DNA from: Ceratopteris richardii
Lineage: Eukaryota > Streptophyta > Polypodiopsida > Polypodiales > Pteridaceae
DNA: 64,000 nt
Assembly: GCA_020310875.1 (NCBI GenBank)
Contig: CM035444.1
Location: 21,262,272-21,326,271 of the forward strand
Reading direction: 5' to 3'
In this document: positions 23,000 to 33,908 of the stretch, in pieces
Numbering within the stretch: the first letter of the stretch is position 1
Layout of the letters: each line of letters begins with the position of its first letter
Program-made: the position numbers and the translations under genes
The notes under the pieces: generated by a model
Database searches by the model: none
What the model was told of the DNA's origin: nothing
What the model saw: the letters and a program-made list of their open reading frames with translations, nothing else

Positions 23000-25346
23000 C
23001 ATACTATTAGCATGACTGACCACAGGAGCAAGAAGGCTTATTTATCTGCATTCTCGTCCTTGCTAACATATTTCCTTGATTGTACTTGGTCGAAAATGGT
23101 ATTAAGCGTGTTCTTAGGAATCCATTGGGGGATATGGTATAATCAGAGGTTCACAATTGTGTTAGAAGTTGTTTATCGGCATACCAAGAAGAACGGAGTG
23201 TTCGTGAATCGGACTAAAGTAGCAGAGGACTATTCAAATGTAGCAAGGGATGTAACTCATGATGTATGGACAATGGTGGTAGCAGGGCACCAGCAATATC
23301 ATGTATCCAAAGTTTTTGGGGAAATTGTATGTACATGGATCGGAAAATGCAATATGAATGGGAAGAGAGTTCACTTGATTATTCTTGATTGGCGCATGAG
23401 TTTTAATGCGACTAACTGCACGTGTAAAACAATTTTTACTCATAGCATGGAAATGTGTGAAAGGATGAGCTCAATGATTTTTAAGCTAACTTATACTCGA
23501 ACATTATGTAGTTGCGGGTGTGGGCACGTGAGCTAGTACGCAAAGTTTGCAGCTCAGAGGCGATTTGAAAGTTCGCACTATTTGTACCTGTGTTTTGCAT
23601 TCTATATTATGGCTCCAAAGGTGATGTTCCTCGCAGGTTCTAGTGTATCGTTGCAAGAGGCAGCAGTCATGAGGGAGCGCTGTAAAAGAAGAGAAGTAGT
23701 GTCACGCAAGGAGGACATGACAACGGAGGAGAGTGACAACTAGCTTCAAGATGAGGCGGAGGAGACTTCAACACCATCCACAGCAACGAAGTTTATGCAG
23801 ACTGTCATGGATCTGTTTATGGATTTTAAGGTAGAAATTGATATGCATTCTCGCATTAATGCGGCTTGGCTCCACAAAATAGGTTTATTGCAGTTTGCAG
23901 CGTTGCCATGGGCACAATGGTGATGCAATATCTATGCCAAAATTCAGCTTGAGATTTTGAAGAAGACGAAGGGACAGTTGACATTACATGTAAAGTTTTC
24001 ACCTGAGCTAGTGGCAGAGGTGTTTAAATTACCAATTTACAAGGATGTAGTTATTCCGAAGTGTTCAGAGGAGTCATTGAGGAAGGAATTTGGCACAAGG
24101 GAAGGAGGAAGGCAATACTATATGATGAAAAACGCAGCGTACGCACGTAGGGAGCAGCTAAAGTGGTACTTAGAAAGATTATGTTTTATTATTAAATATG
24201 ATTACATGTCAAGAGAAAAGTTTGCACCATTAGCTTATGCTGAATCAAGTGGTAGTGTAAGTTGGGTTCACTGGTTGTATGAGCATATGCATGAGCAAAT
24301 TTTTATGGGAGATAGGTGAAAAACATTGGTGAACAGTCGTATGTCAGCATATCTAGCAGCACTCTTTCAGTTTGTGCAGCAGACGGATAGTCAAGGGCTA
24401 TCAAGTCCTAAGGAGACCAAGGTTCAAGCTGATGAATCAGGAATTAGGGGTCCGGTGTAGGTAATCGGCAAAGAATTGGAAGGAGCACACGAGATGTGTA
24501 AAAAGGGAAGAAGAGGTTAAGCAACAATCAATACTAAGAGAAGGTTTTGATGCATTGAGTATGAAGAAGAAAATGCAGGAGGTTTTTGTTTTTTTAGAGT
24601 GGCAGGAGGAGCAATTTAAAAAGTTTGAGCAAGCTAAGGACTCTGTTGATAAAGAGAGTTATCAATTCTTACAGAAGCGAGTACAATTGCTTCAAGAAGA
24701 GGTAAATAAGAAAGCGCAGGCATTGGAAGAGTACAAACAACAAAGTAAAGTGCAGCAAGTAATTGAGTTGTCGAAGGTAAAGCAATCATTACAAGAATTT
24801 GATGAGTGGAAGAGCATCATACAAGAGAAAATTGAAAACGAAATGAATGGTTTTTCTGCATTGAATGCAAATTTGAAGACAGAAGCTATAGTACTTAGAT
24901 CTCGGGTGGAGGCATTGTTGTCGTTAGAGAAGGAAACATTGGAAAATGAGGAAGTGGACTTTAATGCAGTTTTGATGACAGAGTCGGATGTTGGAGTATT
25001 GAAGCAGCAGGTGCAGAAATATGTTCAAGACATATGGAAGGTGGTTCAAAATCATTGGCAAACCTTGTGTAGAATTCAGATTGAGCAGGTACAGAATTGT
25101 TTTGTTTCAAAGTATGAGAAGGAGTTACAGCATATGGTTGATGAATATCAGACGCAGGTTAAGGAATATGAGCAATCAATTAAAGAGTTGCACGAGCAAT
25201 TGTTGCAAAAGGAATTGGAGCAGAAGTTGGATGCAATTGTTAAGCAACAACTATTATTTCGTTCAATGAAATTCCAGCAGGAACAGAAAGATATTGGGGA
25301 AGATCTGAAAGTGATACAGAATCAAGAGGTTGCAGCAAGCGGCTAG
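23000..25346 (+). mobile_element. Extra open frames after integrase in the Tat-like element
   Basis: Between integrase and the 3' LTR lie about 2.4 kb with long open stretches, where most gypsy elements have a short non-coding tail. 23,000-23,536 continues the integrase frame with a hydrophobic patch and a cysteine-rich end (unknown). 23,609-24,320 holds a block (KFSPELVAEVFKLP, then YARREQLKWYLERLCFII) that reminds me of the 'putative plant transposon protein' domain of Athila/Ogre ORF1; this is a weak, remembered likeness. 24,555-25,346 is 263 codons rich in Q, E, K and L, with heptad-like spacing that predicts a coiled coil. Functions are unknown. The stretch is broken between its parts. 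Confidence 0.6.
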
Positions 25347-25439
25347 TTCTAAACAATCAAAGGAAATAATTTTATATGATCAAGGGATTGTAAATTCGAG
25401 TCTAATTTCTCACAAAATTCCCCATCGGGCTATGCCAGG

Positions 25440-26050
25440 TGTTGAGGATAGGGAAATCTGGAGGATAAATGGTTAATTTGAATTATGAAAGATTGTTAAA
25501 TTTAGGCATTACTTAGTTGGATGTCTATTTTTGGTGCATCGGATTTTTAACAGATGGTTACATTGGAGTTTGCGTGGATGTCATAAGAGGGGGAAGACGT
25601 TACATTTGACAGGGGGGCGTATGAAGAAATCAAGAAGAGGTCGAAGGAAGTAGGAAGCACGACTGCAGGAGGAAAAGCGCTTCATAAAATCAGAAGCACC
25701 AAGATGTGTGTTCTAGAAAGAATGGAACCCTAAAGTAGATTTCTTGTATTCGCAACAAATATACATTCTCTGTAATCTGAAGTCTTTTCTGGAAAATGTT
25801 TCTTACATGACTGTGTTTGATGCGTAAAGAATGTTGACAGGAGTCAATACTCAGATAAGAGTAGACTTTTGCATGAATCTCCATTCATTCCTTAGAGTGT
25901 TTTGATGAAGATAAGGATTTTTTGACGCAATATAAGTAATACTAGAACAAAAGCCTGTAGTAAGAAGATTCTCTCTTTGACGAAGACCAGTGTGTGTAAA
26001 CTGATTAATTTGAAGATTTATTGTGATGTGTTGAATTTCGAACCCCAACA
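25440..26050 (+). repeat. 3' LTR of the Tat-like element
   Basis: Begins TGTTGA and ends CCCCAACA, followed by the AAGAC duplication. The sequence before it (gggctatgccagg) is not a classical purine tract, so the polypurine tract is uncertain. Confidence 0.9.
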
Positions 26051-26055
26051 AAGAC
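26051..26055. repeat. Target-site duplication AAGAC (right)
   Basis: Second copy of the 5-bp duplication; see 17,002-17,006. Confidence 0.85.
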
Positions 26056-26600
26056 CATTCTAGAAGTAGAAAGGTCCATGTTGAGTGAGAATAAATTACC
26101 TAATTATGGGTAGAGACAATATCCATTGCCACATACCTCATAAATAGGTTATCCTCAAAATCATCGAAGGTATGACTCCTTATGAAGCTTGGAATGGAAG
26201 GATACCAATGAGTGATCATTGCAAGATATTTGGGTTCATTGGCATATGCACACATACCATCTCAAATATGAGGTAAAGTTGACCAAAAGGAAAATTAGTG
26301 TGTATTTATAGGCTATGATCTAAATCCATAGGTTTATGGACTATATAAACCTAGCATCAAAGGCTTCATAGTTAGTCTAGATGTAGTGTTTGATGACAAC
26401 AGTCTTGGTTTGAAGATGTTTGCAAGAAGATCAAGTTACCATACGACTTGGAGGAAGACTTTCCAATACTCTCAAGCAAGGATACACATATAGTTGGTTT
26501 CAAGTGATTCTAAAGATGATTAGACAACTCCTAGGAGGGAGATAAACTCATGGAACTTCAAAGGTAAAGAAAAAGTACAAGAGTTAAGGGACATTGCAGA
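26056..26600 (+). mobile_element. Ty1/copia integrase region, right part (host of insertion)
   Basis: Plus-strand blocks around 26,170-26,420 match the end of a copia integrase (MTPYEAWNGRIPMSDHCKIFG, then a GFIVSLDVVFDD-type block). It continues the homology seen left of 17,007. The element is broken, and no RT is visible after about 26,560. Confidence 0.7.
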
Positions 26601-28975
26601 ATCCTCTCAACAAAGTATTGTTCTAGACAAGGCAAGTATCATGTGAAGAAGCTCCACCTCCATAATTGTCAATCCATGGAAGAGGTAGGATGATATGGAG
26701 ATCGTGAATGACTGATTTGCACAAAGGTGAAGGTGAGAAGCACACTAGTGCACACACACATACACACACACACATGGAAGAGACAATAGGAGCGACAATG
26801 GAAGTAGAATATTATCTCACATTACTCTTCATGTTAATAATGAAGGTTGCCTAGGATCAATGGTGTGCAGCTTCACCATTGAACGGGCTGTAGAGGATGT
26901 ATAAGGGTGCCTTTGACCAAGTAGACATCATTTTGGGGTACTCTTGCAGTAGTTCTTTTCTCCAACTGGGCTCAAAAATTGTCCCCTTGTTGGTGCTTAG
27001 AGGTAGGTCCTCATGTTGGAATTGTGTTGCATGAGTTGGTTTCTTCCCCATCATGTGCTCGATCGCAAGATTTAATTCTACTAAGTACGTGAAGTAGGGT
27101 TTGTACTATAATTCATTGATGGAGATGTACCTTCTTGGGGCTAGTTTTGCATAGTAAGGAGACTGTAAAATGGTCTCTTCGATAGTTTATATGGCCTGTA
27201 ACTACTCCTCTATCCTTGTTGAATGTGTTTTCCCCTATTCTTTGACTGGTTTCATCCATGTCGGTCGAGGAAGTTCGAACATGCCATGCCTAGCTTCAGT
27301 GGCTCGGCCACCACTAACAATTTGTGGCTCGTATTCCTATTTGAATGTCGATTCCATGTGAATAGTTATTGTTTCTTCTACTTTCGAGAGGTCAGGTGGG
27401 GATTCTAGTCATGGAATGGCCGTTGGATCTGGTAGCTATCCTTGCAATTCGTTCATTCATGCCCACAATCTATTTAATTCTTCCATAACTTTAGGTGGTA
27501 ACATCTCCAAAGTGGCCAATGGCATAGATGGTTCCCATAAATGCAAGGCTTCACTGTCTATTCACTCTTAGGATAATCGATCCTAATCTTCTAATAGGGA
27601 GTTGTGGTCCTCAAGGAGGGTTTTGATTCTCTCTGAGGGGAGATCTTTGAACCGACTTGGGCTGAGTGGTTCTTCATGATGGTCCATACCTATTTCAAAG
27701 TTCTCTCTATTCTACTCTTGTAGTCATTGGTTCTCCACTTTTGTTGCTGCCAAATGACGTCTGAGGCGTCCCATGTTCCTTGTAAATTGTGCATTGCAAG
27801 TTGCTTGTTGTCTAAGCTACTCCTCAACATTTGCAACCGCTTCTTTCGCCTTCTGCTACAACTCGAGTCCCATAGTATTCGAGTCCCATAACTCTCGTTT
27901 TTATGCATTGAGTGAAGCAATCTCAATTGATAGGGAGTCAAGAATCACTTGTAATTGAATTTTGGTCTTTTGAAGAGTGTGGTATTGTTGTCCAAGAGAC
28001 AAAAATGCTTCTCAAGCTTGGTGCATACAAGAAAACATAATAGGTGAAGATGTGAGGAGGAAAACATTGTCGGAGGGACTAGTAATGGGTGATTCAGGTG
28101 GTATTGGTGAGTGCATGGTGGTTTCAATCGTAGAGGCCATATCTTGAGTGTGGGTGGATAAAAGGTTGGTTGGGGAGTTTGAGAGGTCTATGGAGGTGGT
28201 GTGGTCCCACGTTGGTGTTGCTATCATTGAGTGTTTTTAAACATCATGTCTATTGGAAGTACTAGTGTTGACAGGAACTCAGATGTATTTTGCAGACGAG
28301 ATAGGAGTCACGTGCAACATGGACCAAATATTGGTACGGGCTTGCATTTCAAGAAGTGAAATGCTTCCACATGCCCCTAGCTTGAATCAATTCATTAAAT
28401 GAATTTACAAAGGTGACCTCAAAGCCACTATTAGGAAGCTCTTCTTGCAAGATTTCTTGGCTCTGTTGCTCTCTTATCTCATATCTGGCCCATACATCAT
28501 GCATGGTGTTATATAATCATTGAATGGAAATTTTTTGAGCTGCTTCCTCTGTTGTGTCATCTTCTCTTGGACTTGTATCACCTTGAGTGTCCCGTTGTGT
28601 CTCCTCCTATTCTTGCTAATCCACAATATTCTCCTCTTGATCTTGTTGATGTTCCTCATCCTCTTGATCGTAATATGTGAAAGTCTTGTAATCATGTTCT
28701 TGGTTTGATGTGGCATGGTCGCCTTCATGGTTGGATGGGGAACTAGGGTAGCTTGGGCGCTCATATTCTTGGGAGATGAATTGTGCATCTGAGAATTGGA
28801 AATCACTTGAGAATGCATCGTGCATCTAAAAGTCAAACATAGTGTTTAAAGCTTCGGCCTCCATGTTTGGAATTTGAAATGAAAATGCCTCTATCCCTAG
28901 CATAGCAGTAGATTCAGAAACTCTTTGAGTCTCTGTAACTGGGACAACTCCCATGGGTGCTTGAGAAGTCATTAT
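26600..28975 (-). mobile_element. Old gypsy-like region, minus strand, distal part
   Basis: This stretch lies beyond the chromovirus insertion and runs on in the minus direction from 33,909-37,866. Open pieces at 28,616-29,119 (acidic, Q/E/H-rich), 28,012-28,227 (S/T/P-rich), 27,690-27,941 and 26,857-27,054 look like decayed structural-protein sequence. I recognise no enzyme motif. Assignment to the neighbouring gypsy element rests on strand and continuity only. A small CA tract lies at 26,750-26,775. Confidence 0.4.
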
Positions 28976-29404
28976 TTGGGTTTTCATGATAATCAAATAC
29001 AAATTGGAAGAATCATTGATTGGGGTTTTGTAGATGTCTCCTGAGGTGATGGTTGAGGGGACCATGAGGTAGCTACTTGTGGGCAAGGGATGGGTCCCCT
29101 CATTCTTTTTCTCTAGCATGCTTTGGGATGTTTCTAGGACTTATTAGCACCCTTGTAATATTGTAGCTGAGCACTAGATAAGGCTCTTTGATTTGGGTTC
29201 TCATGATAATCAAATATGAATTGGAAGAATCACTAATTGGGTTTTGTAGATGACTCTTGAGGTGATAGTTGAGGGGACCGTGAGGTAGCTACTTGTGGGC
29301 AAGGGATGAATCCCCTCATTCTTTTTCCTGAGCATGCTTTGGGTTGTTTCTGGGATTTATTGGCACCCTTGTAATATTGTATCTGGGCACTAGATAAGGC
29401 TCTC
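28976..29404. repeat. Tandem duplication of a 213-216-bp unit
   Basis: 28,976-29,187 and 29,192-29,404 align along their length, by eye about 85-90%. Both begin near tttgggtt and end gcactagataaggctct. The chromovirus inserted exactly at the end of the second unit. Confidence 0.8.
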
Positions 29405-29795
29405 TATTGTATAAATCATGGGCTAGACCCTCCTAAAAGGAACCTATGTTTCTTGGATTTAATCCTTGAGGTTTTATTTCATAGAAGTCTCAATTGAAGG
29501 GTTTGTTACCTTAGGAATAATTAACCTAAGGGAATAAAACCTTAGACTTGGGAGAAGCTTCTCCCAAGTGACACCTTGACTCGTACGTGAAAGAAAGACT
29601 TCAATTGAAATAGAAGCCATGTGATTCTCTTTGGAAAGTATCCACATGAAGGACACTTGGAAGGACACATGGCTAAAAAATTAAGACATGCAACTCTTGG
29701 ACCTTTGGTATATATATGGGTGGAGTTGGATGGGTGGATACGTACTCACTCACTCTCTGGTGGATGCTATACTCTAGGAAGAAGTTTTCACAAGA
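29405..29795 (+). repeat. 5' LTR of the chromovirus
   Basis: Aligns end to end with 33,514-33,903 at about 97%. It holds a TATA-like tatatatat near 29,709 and a perfect 24-bp palindrome at 29,546-29,569. A 7-bp inverted repeat (ccttagg/cctaagg) lies just upstream of the palindrome. Confidence 0.9.
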
Positions 29796-29796
29796 G

Positions 29797-29811
29797 TGGT
29801 AATCAGAGCCA
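29797..29811 (+). promoter_or_regulatory. Primer-binding site, initiator Met-tRNA type
   Basis: TGGTAATCAGAGCCA begins one base after the LTR. It fits the common plant primer site TGGTATCAGAGC with one extra base. Confidence 0.75.
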
Positions 29812-30780
29812 GGTTCTTTTTCAAGTACTTGTAGTGTTTCTTCATTCATGTGCAGGCCATCTTCTTGAAGCTATAGTAAAATTCGAATTCCTCAGTAACT
29901 ACGTCTCTTTTTCTCCACAATTTTTCAGTTGCAACTTGCACCTGCTCTGAGTATTGCCATCAAAGATTAAAGAAAGTATCTACCTAAGCTCCAGGTAGGT
30001 AAAGACTCAATAGATTAATGATCAAAAGATTCTCCAGCAGACGGATGAAGCCCAGTCCCCACACGCACATTAATGGAGATGGATGCTATCAATTCAAGCT
30101 AGTCTTCATTTAAATGCACCGACAATTGGTACAGCATCGATTAGAGTAGATTGTGGAGCCAGGAGCAGTCGCATGACGCATCTAAAGTGCTGATTCTTTA
30201 CAGCCTTTGATGCTCAGGGGACAAGCCTTAATTGAAGTGAAGGACCCTGCCCCCAGCCAACCGACGGCCCGAGTAATTCCCCAGCTGATCGGTGACAGGA
30301 GGAGGACCCGTCTCCCAATTAATCAGCAGTCTGATAAACCCATCAGCAGACGGACGGCAAATGAAGGAGTCTCCAGCCGACGGATTATCGAGTAGCGCAG
30401 CAGAATTTTTTTTCTCTCTCTAGAGCCAAACAAGCTCGAATTTTTATTGTAAAGAAAGTCTCAAGTCTTTATTTTGCTCATATGGGATAAAAAGACCCCC
30501 CCAATGGAGGCCATAAGACCCCCCAACGGAGGCCATTTGATGATCGACATTTGAGGAGTTTCAACAAAAGCCATAAGTTTCATCGACTAAATCTCCAAAG
30601 AAGATCACGCGAATTGAAGTTTCGATCAATCGTCCAAGGCGACCCAAGCCGACCTACAACTAGAAGCTGATATCAAAGAAAAAATCGAGGAAGTACTGGA
30701 TTTAATTTTCATTTTCTTTCCTTCAATATTAAAAACGGCATCTTCTTATTTCTAGTTGATTCCAAAGTATTCATGGAATT
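29812..30780 (+). other. Leader of the chromovirus
   Basis: About 970 bases between primer site and gag start. Tandem-like agacgga/gccgacgga motifs recur at 30,030-30,390, and a short direct repeat (gacccccc.aa.ggaggcca) occurs at 30,495 and 30,516. I see no gene. Confidence 0.55.
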
Positions 30781-31990
30781 ATGGGGGATTCCTACACAAG
30801 TAACATGTTATTAGACATACCTAGGCAGGAAGAGGATAATGCACCGCAGGAAGGGGGTAGACAATTAGATTACACTCCAGGTCTTCCAGAGATAGGCCAA
30901 GAAGAAAGGCAGGAAATAAATATTTATATTGAGTTGAATGGATTGGATGAAAAAATGAACGATATCCAAGCGGATATGTTCATTGTCAAAGAAATCCAAA
31001 ACGAGATGGGTACCCTTCATACTTCAATTAATGAATTTAAAGGGAAGATGGAACAAATTCTTAATACGATTTGTCCATCTTTACCCTTACCTGCCCAAAT
31101 GGGTTCTTTGTCCATTCGACCAAGGAACCCATCATCTAGTAAAGGAACTAACGCCCCTTTACCATTACATAGTAATGTATCTTTAAAAAATAAGGATAAT
31201 GAAGTGAATCCTCTTCATACTGCCATTAAGTCTAGAAGCTTGTCTTTTGCAAAAGACTTAAAACCACCTCAATTTTCAAGGGAAGACAAAGACCAAAACA
31301 AAGATGCAGTCTCTTGTACTTTTCTTTCTTTATTCTTGTACTTTTCTTTCTTTATTTAATCCAAGTCCGGGAGACTAGGCTAATGCCGAACTTCCTTTAT
31401 ATTAAAAAAAAAAGTCTTAGAAACAAGTTTATCACTTGGACCTAAGGCTTATAAGTGGTGGATGAGCTTGAAAGAGGCTCAAAGAATCCCAGACACTTGG
31501 AATCAATTTGAAGAATTCTTCAAAAAAGAATTCTTACCAGAAAATGAGGATGAACGAAACTGGGAAGAATGGGACAAAGTCCTACAGAGAGGATCTCCCC
31601 TTTCTTTATATATTTCTCATTATCGAGAAATAGTACTAAAACTGCAAAACCTAGATGATTTTCATAAGGTAAGAGGTTTTATCTGTGGTCTTGACAAGCA
31701 AGTCAAACATGAAGTGAAGAGAAGTGCTCCAAAAAGTTTAGAAGATGCTATTAAGTTAGCATAGATTCTATGAAGATCATGCTAAAACTGGAACACAACC
31801 ACTTCATCTTGTCGGAGATAATAAGAAGTTCAAACCAAGTAAAAGAAAGCTAGGCACGTTCAAAAAGGATGACTTTAAAACCCCTAGACCTTCATGACCT
31901 AGGCTTGACCCTCAGGTTTGGGAAAAAGCAAAAAATGAGAATCTTTTCTTTAAGTGCCTTAACCCATGACATCTTAGTAAAAATTGCATG
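30781..31990 (+). mobile_element. Gag region of the chromovirus
   Basis: The N-terminal part, 30,781-31,300, is acidic. The capsid-type block at 31,430-31,764 (YKWWMSLKEAQRIPDTWNQF, FKKEFLPENE) matches Retrotrans_gag. A knuckle-like motif follows at about 31,950 (FFKCLNP, HLSKNC). A short L1 tail is inserted at 31,310-31,413. The region is broken. Confidence 0.75.
31310..31413 (+). mobile_element. Short L1-type 3' tail inserted in the chromovirus gag
   Basis: About 100 bases end in a poly-A run (31,403-31,413) after gggagactaggc and gaacttccttta, words shared with 40,520-40,598. The gag homology is interrupted here and resumes right after the poly-A. It is a 5'-truncated LINE tail that arrived after the chromovirus, so the LINE family has been active recently. 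Possible target duplication: agtct on both sides (weak). Confidence 0.65.
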
Positions 31991-32061
31991 ACTAGGGGAC
32001 AACAAAAGCCACCCGTGAGATAAGAGGGAAAGAAAAGACAAGAAAACACTTAGTCCAAACA

Positions 32062-33360
32062 TTGAAACTCGAAAATAGTAAAGTTTGGAAAAAAGGTAAT
32101 TCTGAACTTAGAAAAAAAAAATTGTTTGAATGTCATGATGCCCCAAGTGCAGGACATCCTGGAATCAACAAAACTTATGAATTAGTAAAAAGGAAGTTTT
32201 ACTGGCCTAGTATACATAAAGATGTATATAATTATGTACTTAGATGCACCAAGTGCCAAGTTAACAAAGTTGAAAAGCTTAAGATAGGGGGTTTGTTGCA
32301 TCCCTTAGAAATTCCAAATGAAAAATGGGAAAGTATTTCCATGGATTTCATTACAGGCTTGCCACGTACCCCTAAAGTTCATGATGTTGTTTGGGTCATA
32401 GTTGATCGATTGACCAAAATGGCTCGTTTCATACCTACTCGAACTACAGTAAAAACTCCATAATCAGCTAAAATATTCATACAACAACTGTATAGACTCT
32501 ATGGATTACCTCAAGACATAGTGTCTGATAGAGATAGAAAATTCACTAGTCATTTTTGGAGAGTTGTATTCAGTAGATTAGAAACTGAGCTAAACTTGAG
32601 TACTACTGAACACCCTCAAACGGATGGTCAAACTGAAAGAGTCAATCGAATACTTGAAGATATGTTATGAGAATACATATCTTCTACCCAAACTAACTGG
32701 GAAGACTATTTACCGATAGTAGAATTTGCTTACAATAGTGCAAAGCATTCTGCAACGCAATATAGCCCTTTTATGTTAATGTATGGGTTTCAACCAAGAG
32801 CACCTTATGTAGTTGGACTTCAAAACGAAAAAGTCCAAGCAGCAAAATATTTCTTAGAAGATATGAACTTTAAGCTAAAACTAGCCAAGGAAAATCTGAG
32901 GAAAGCCCAGGATAGAGCTAAATCTTTTAGCGACCCTAAAAGGCGAGATATTTCCTTTCAGGTTGGTGAATTAGTATATCTTAAAGTTCCTGAGAAATCT
33001 GAAACATTAAAAACAGGACCTTGTCCTAAACTCTCTCCGAGATTTTGTGGCCCTTTTAAGGTTCTTAAAAGAATAGGGACTTTGGCTTATGAGTTAGAAC
33101 TCCCAGAAGATTGTTTACTTCATCGAGTATTCCATGTAAGTCGACTAAAAAGAAAACTAGTTGAACAAGACAATCTTGTATCTTCCGATACAATCATTCA
33201 ACCAATCTCCCTTCTTAACATCCCTCATGAACCCGAGAGAATACTACGCACTCGGGATAAAAAAACAAGAAATCACCTATATAAAGAGTGCCTAGTTAAA
33301 TGAAGGGATGGAACCGAAGAAAGTGCTACTTGGGAATGAGTAAGTTCCATAAACAAAAGA
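32062..33360 (+). mobile_element. Integrase and chromodomain region of the chromovirus
   Basis: 32,110-32,463 holds the HHCC zinc-binding part (HPGINKTYELVKRKFYWPS, CTKCQVNK) and the core start (SMDFITGLP). The core continues to about 32,780 (EHPQTDGQTERVN type). 32,773-33,303 holds the C-terminal GPF block (FCGPFKVLKRIGTLAYELEL, HRVFHVSRLK) and then a chromodomain-like end (PERILRTRDK, then an ATWE-type word near 33,330). Chromodomains steer integration toward marked chromatin in this family. The region is broken. Confidence 0.85.
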
Positions 33361-33500
33361 TTTCCCTCTTTTTTAACTTCTGGATAAAACAAGGGAAATA
33401 TTTTTTTAGACTGAGTCCATGATCAAACAAAATGAATCATGGTGCGTGGGGAAATACTCCACGTAATATACCAAAGCACATTTTCGAGGACGAAAATGTT

Positions 33501-33513
33501 AAAGGGGGAAGAA
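33501..33513 (+). promoter_or_regulatory. Polypurine tract of the chromovirus
   Basis: aaagggggaagaa lies directly before the 3' LTR, the usual place of the primer for plus-strand synthesis. Confidence 0.8.
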
Positions 33514-33903
33514 TGTTGTATAAATCATGGGTTAGACCCTCCTAAAAGGAACCTATGTTTCTTGGATTTAACCCTTGAGGTTTTATATCATAGAAGTCTC
33601 AATTGAAGGGTTTGTTACCTTAGGAATAATTAACCTAAGGGAATAAAACCTTAGTCTTGGGAGAAGTTTCTCCCAAGTGACACCTTGACTCGTACGTGAA
33701 AGAAAGACTTCAATTGAAATAGAAGCCATGTGATTCTCTTTGGAAAGTATCCACATGAAGGACACTTGGAAGGACACATGGCTAAAAATTAAGACATGCA
33801 ACTCGTGGACCTTTGGTATATATATGGGTGGAGTTGGATGGGTGAATACGTACTCACTCACTCTCCAATGGATGCTATACTCTAGGAATAAGTTTTCACA
33901 ACA
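33514..33903 (+). repeat. 3' LTR of the chromovirus
   Basis: Begins TGTTG and ends ACAACA, followed by CTCTC. The palindrome of the 5' LTR is still readable at 33,656-33,677, as a 10-bp stem on each side of two bases. Confidence 0.9.
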
Positions 33904-33908
33904 CTCTC

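Larger units (their letters stand above)
17007..26050 (+). mobile_element. Ty3/gypsy element, Tat-like, broken but with both LTRs
   Basis: A 9.0-kb fossil with two LTRs, 5-bp target duplication, primer site, gag, protease, RT, RNase H, integrase and extra open frames after integrase. The protease end (LLGRPWF), integrase style (HPQANGQAESTNKTL, LVYGLEAVVPMEF) and lack of a visible chromodomain suggest the Tat/Ogre/Athila side of gypsy. This is inference without a tree. Roughly a dozen breaks are visible, so it is not active. The LTRs differ at about 31 of 600 aligned sites (5%). With plant rates of 2e-9 to 1.3e-8 per site per year, that is roughly 2 to 12 million years. Confidence 0.85.
29405..33903 (+). 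mobile_element. Ty3/gypsy chromovirus, shortened and broken
   Basis: A 4.5-kb fossil with two LTRs, target duplication CTCTC (29,400-29,404 and 33,904-33,908), Met-tRNA primer site, leader, gag, integrase, a chromodomain-like end and a polypurine tract. Protease, RT and RNase H are not seen, so it could not have moved by itself in this form. About half a dozen further breaks are visible. The LTRs differ at about 13 of 390 sites (3%). With the same rates as above, that is about 1 to 8 million years, the youngest insertion that can be dated here. Confidence 0.85.

Noticed and set aside
23000-23536. An envelope-like gene, suggested by a hydrophobic patch, cysteines and NAT/NCT sites
   Set aside because: No signal peptide, no clear anchor and no family resemblance; the sites can arise by chance. 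Kept as an unknown extension.
28976-29404. A CRISPR-like or satellite array
   Set aside because: Only two units of about 216 bp with no spacers. A simple tandem duplication explains it.
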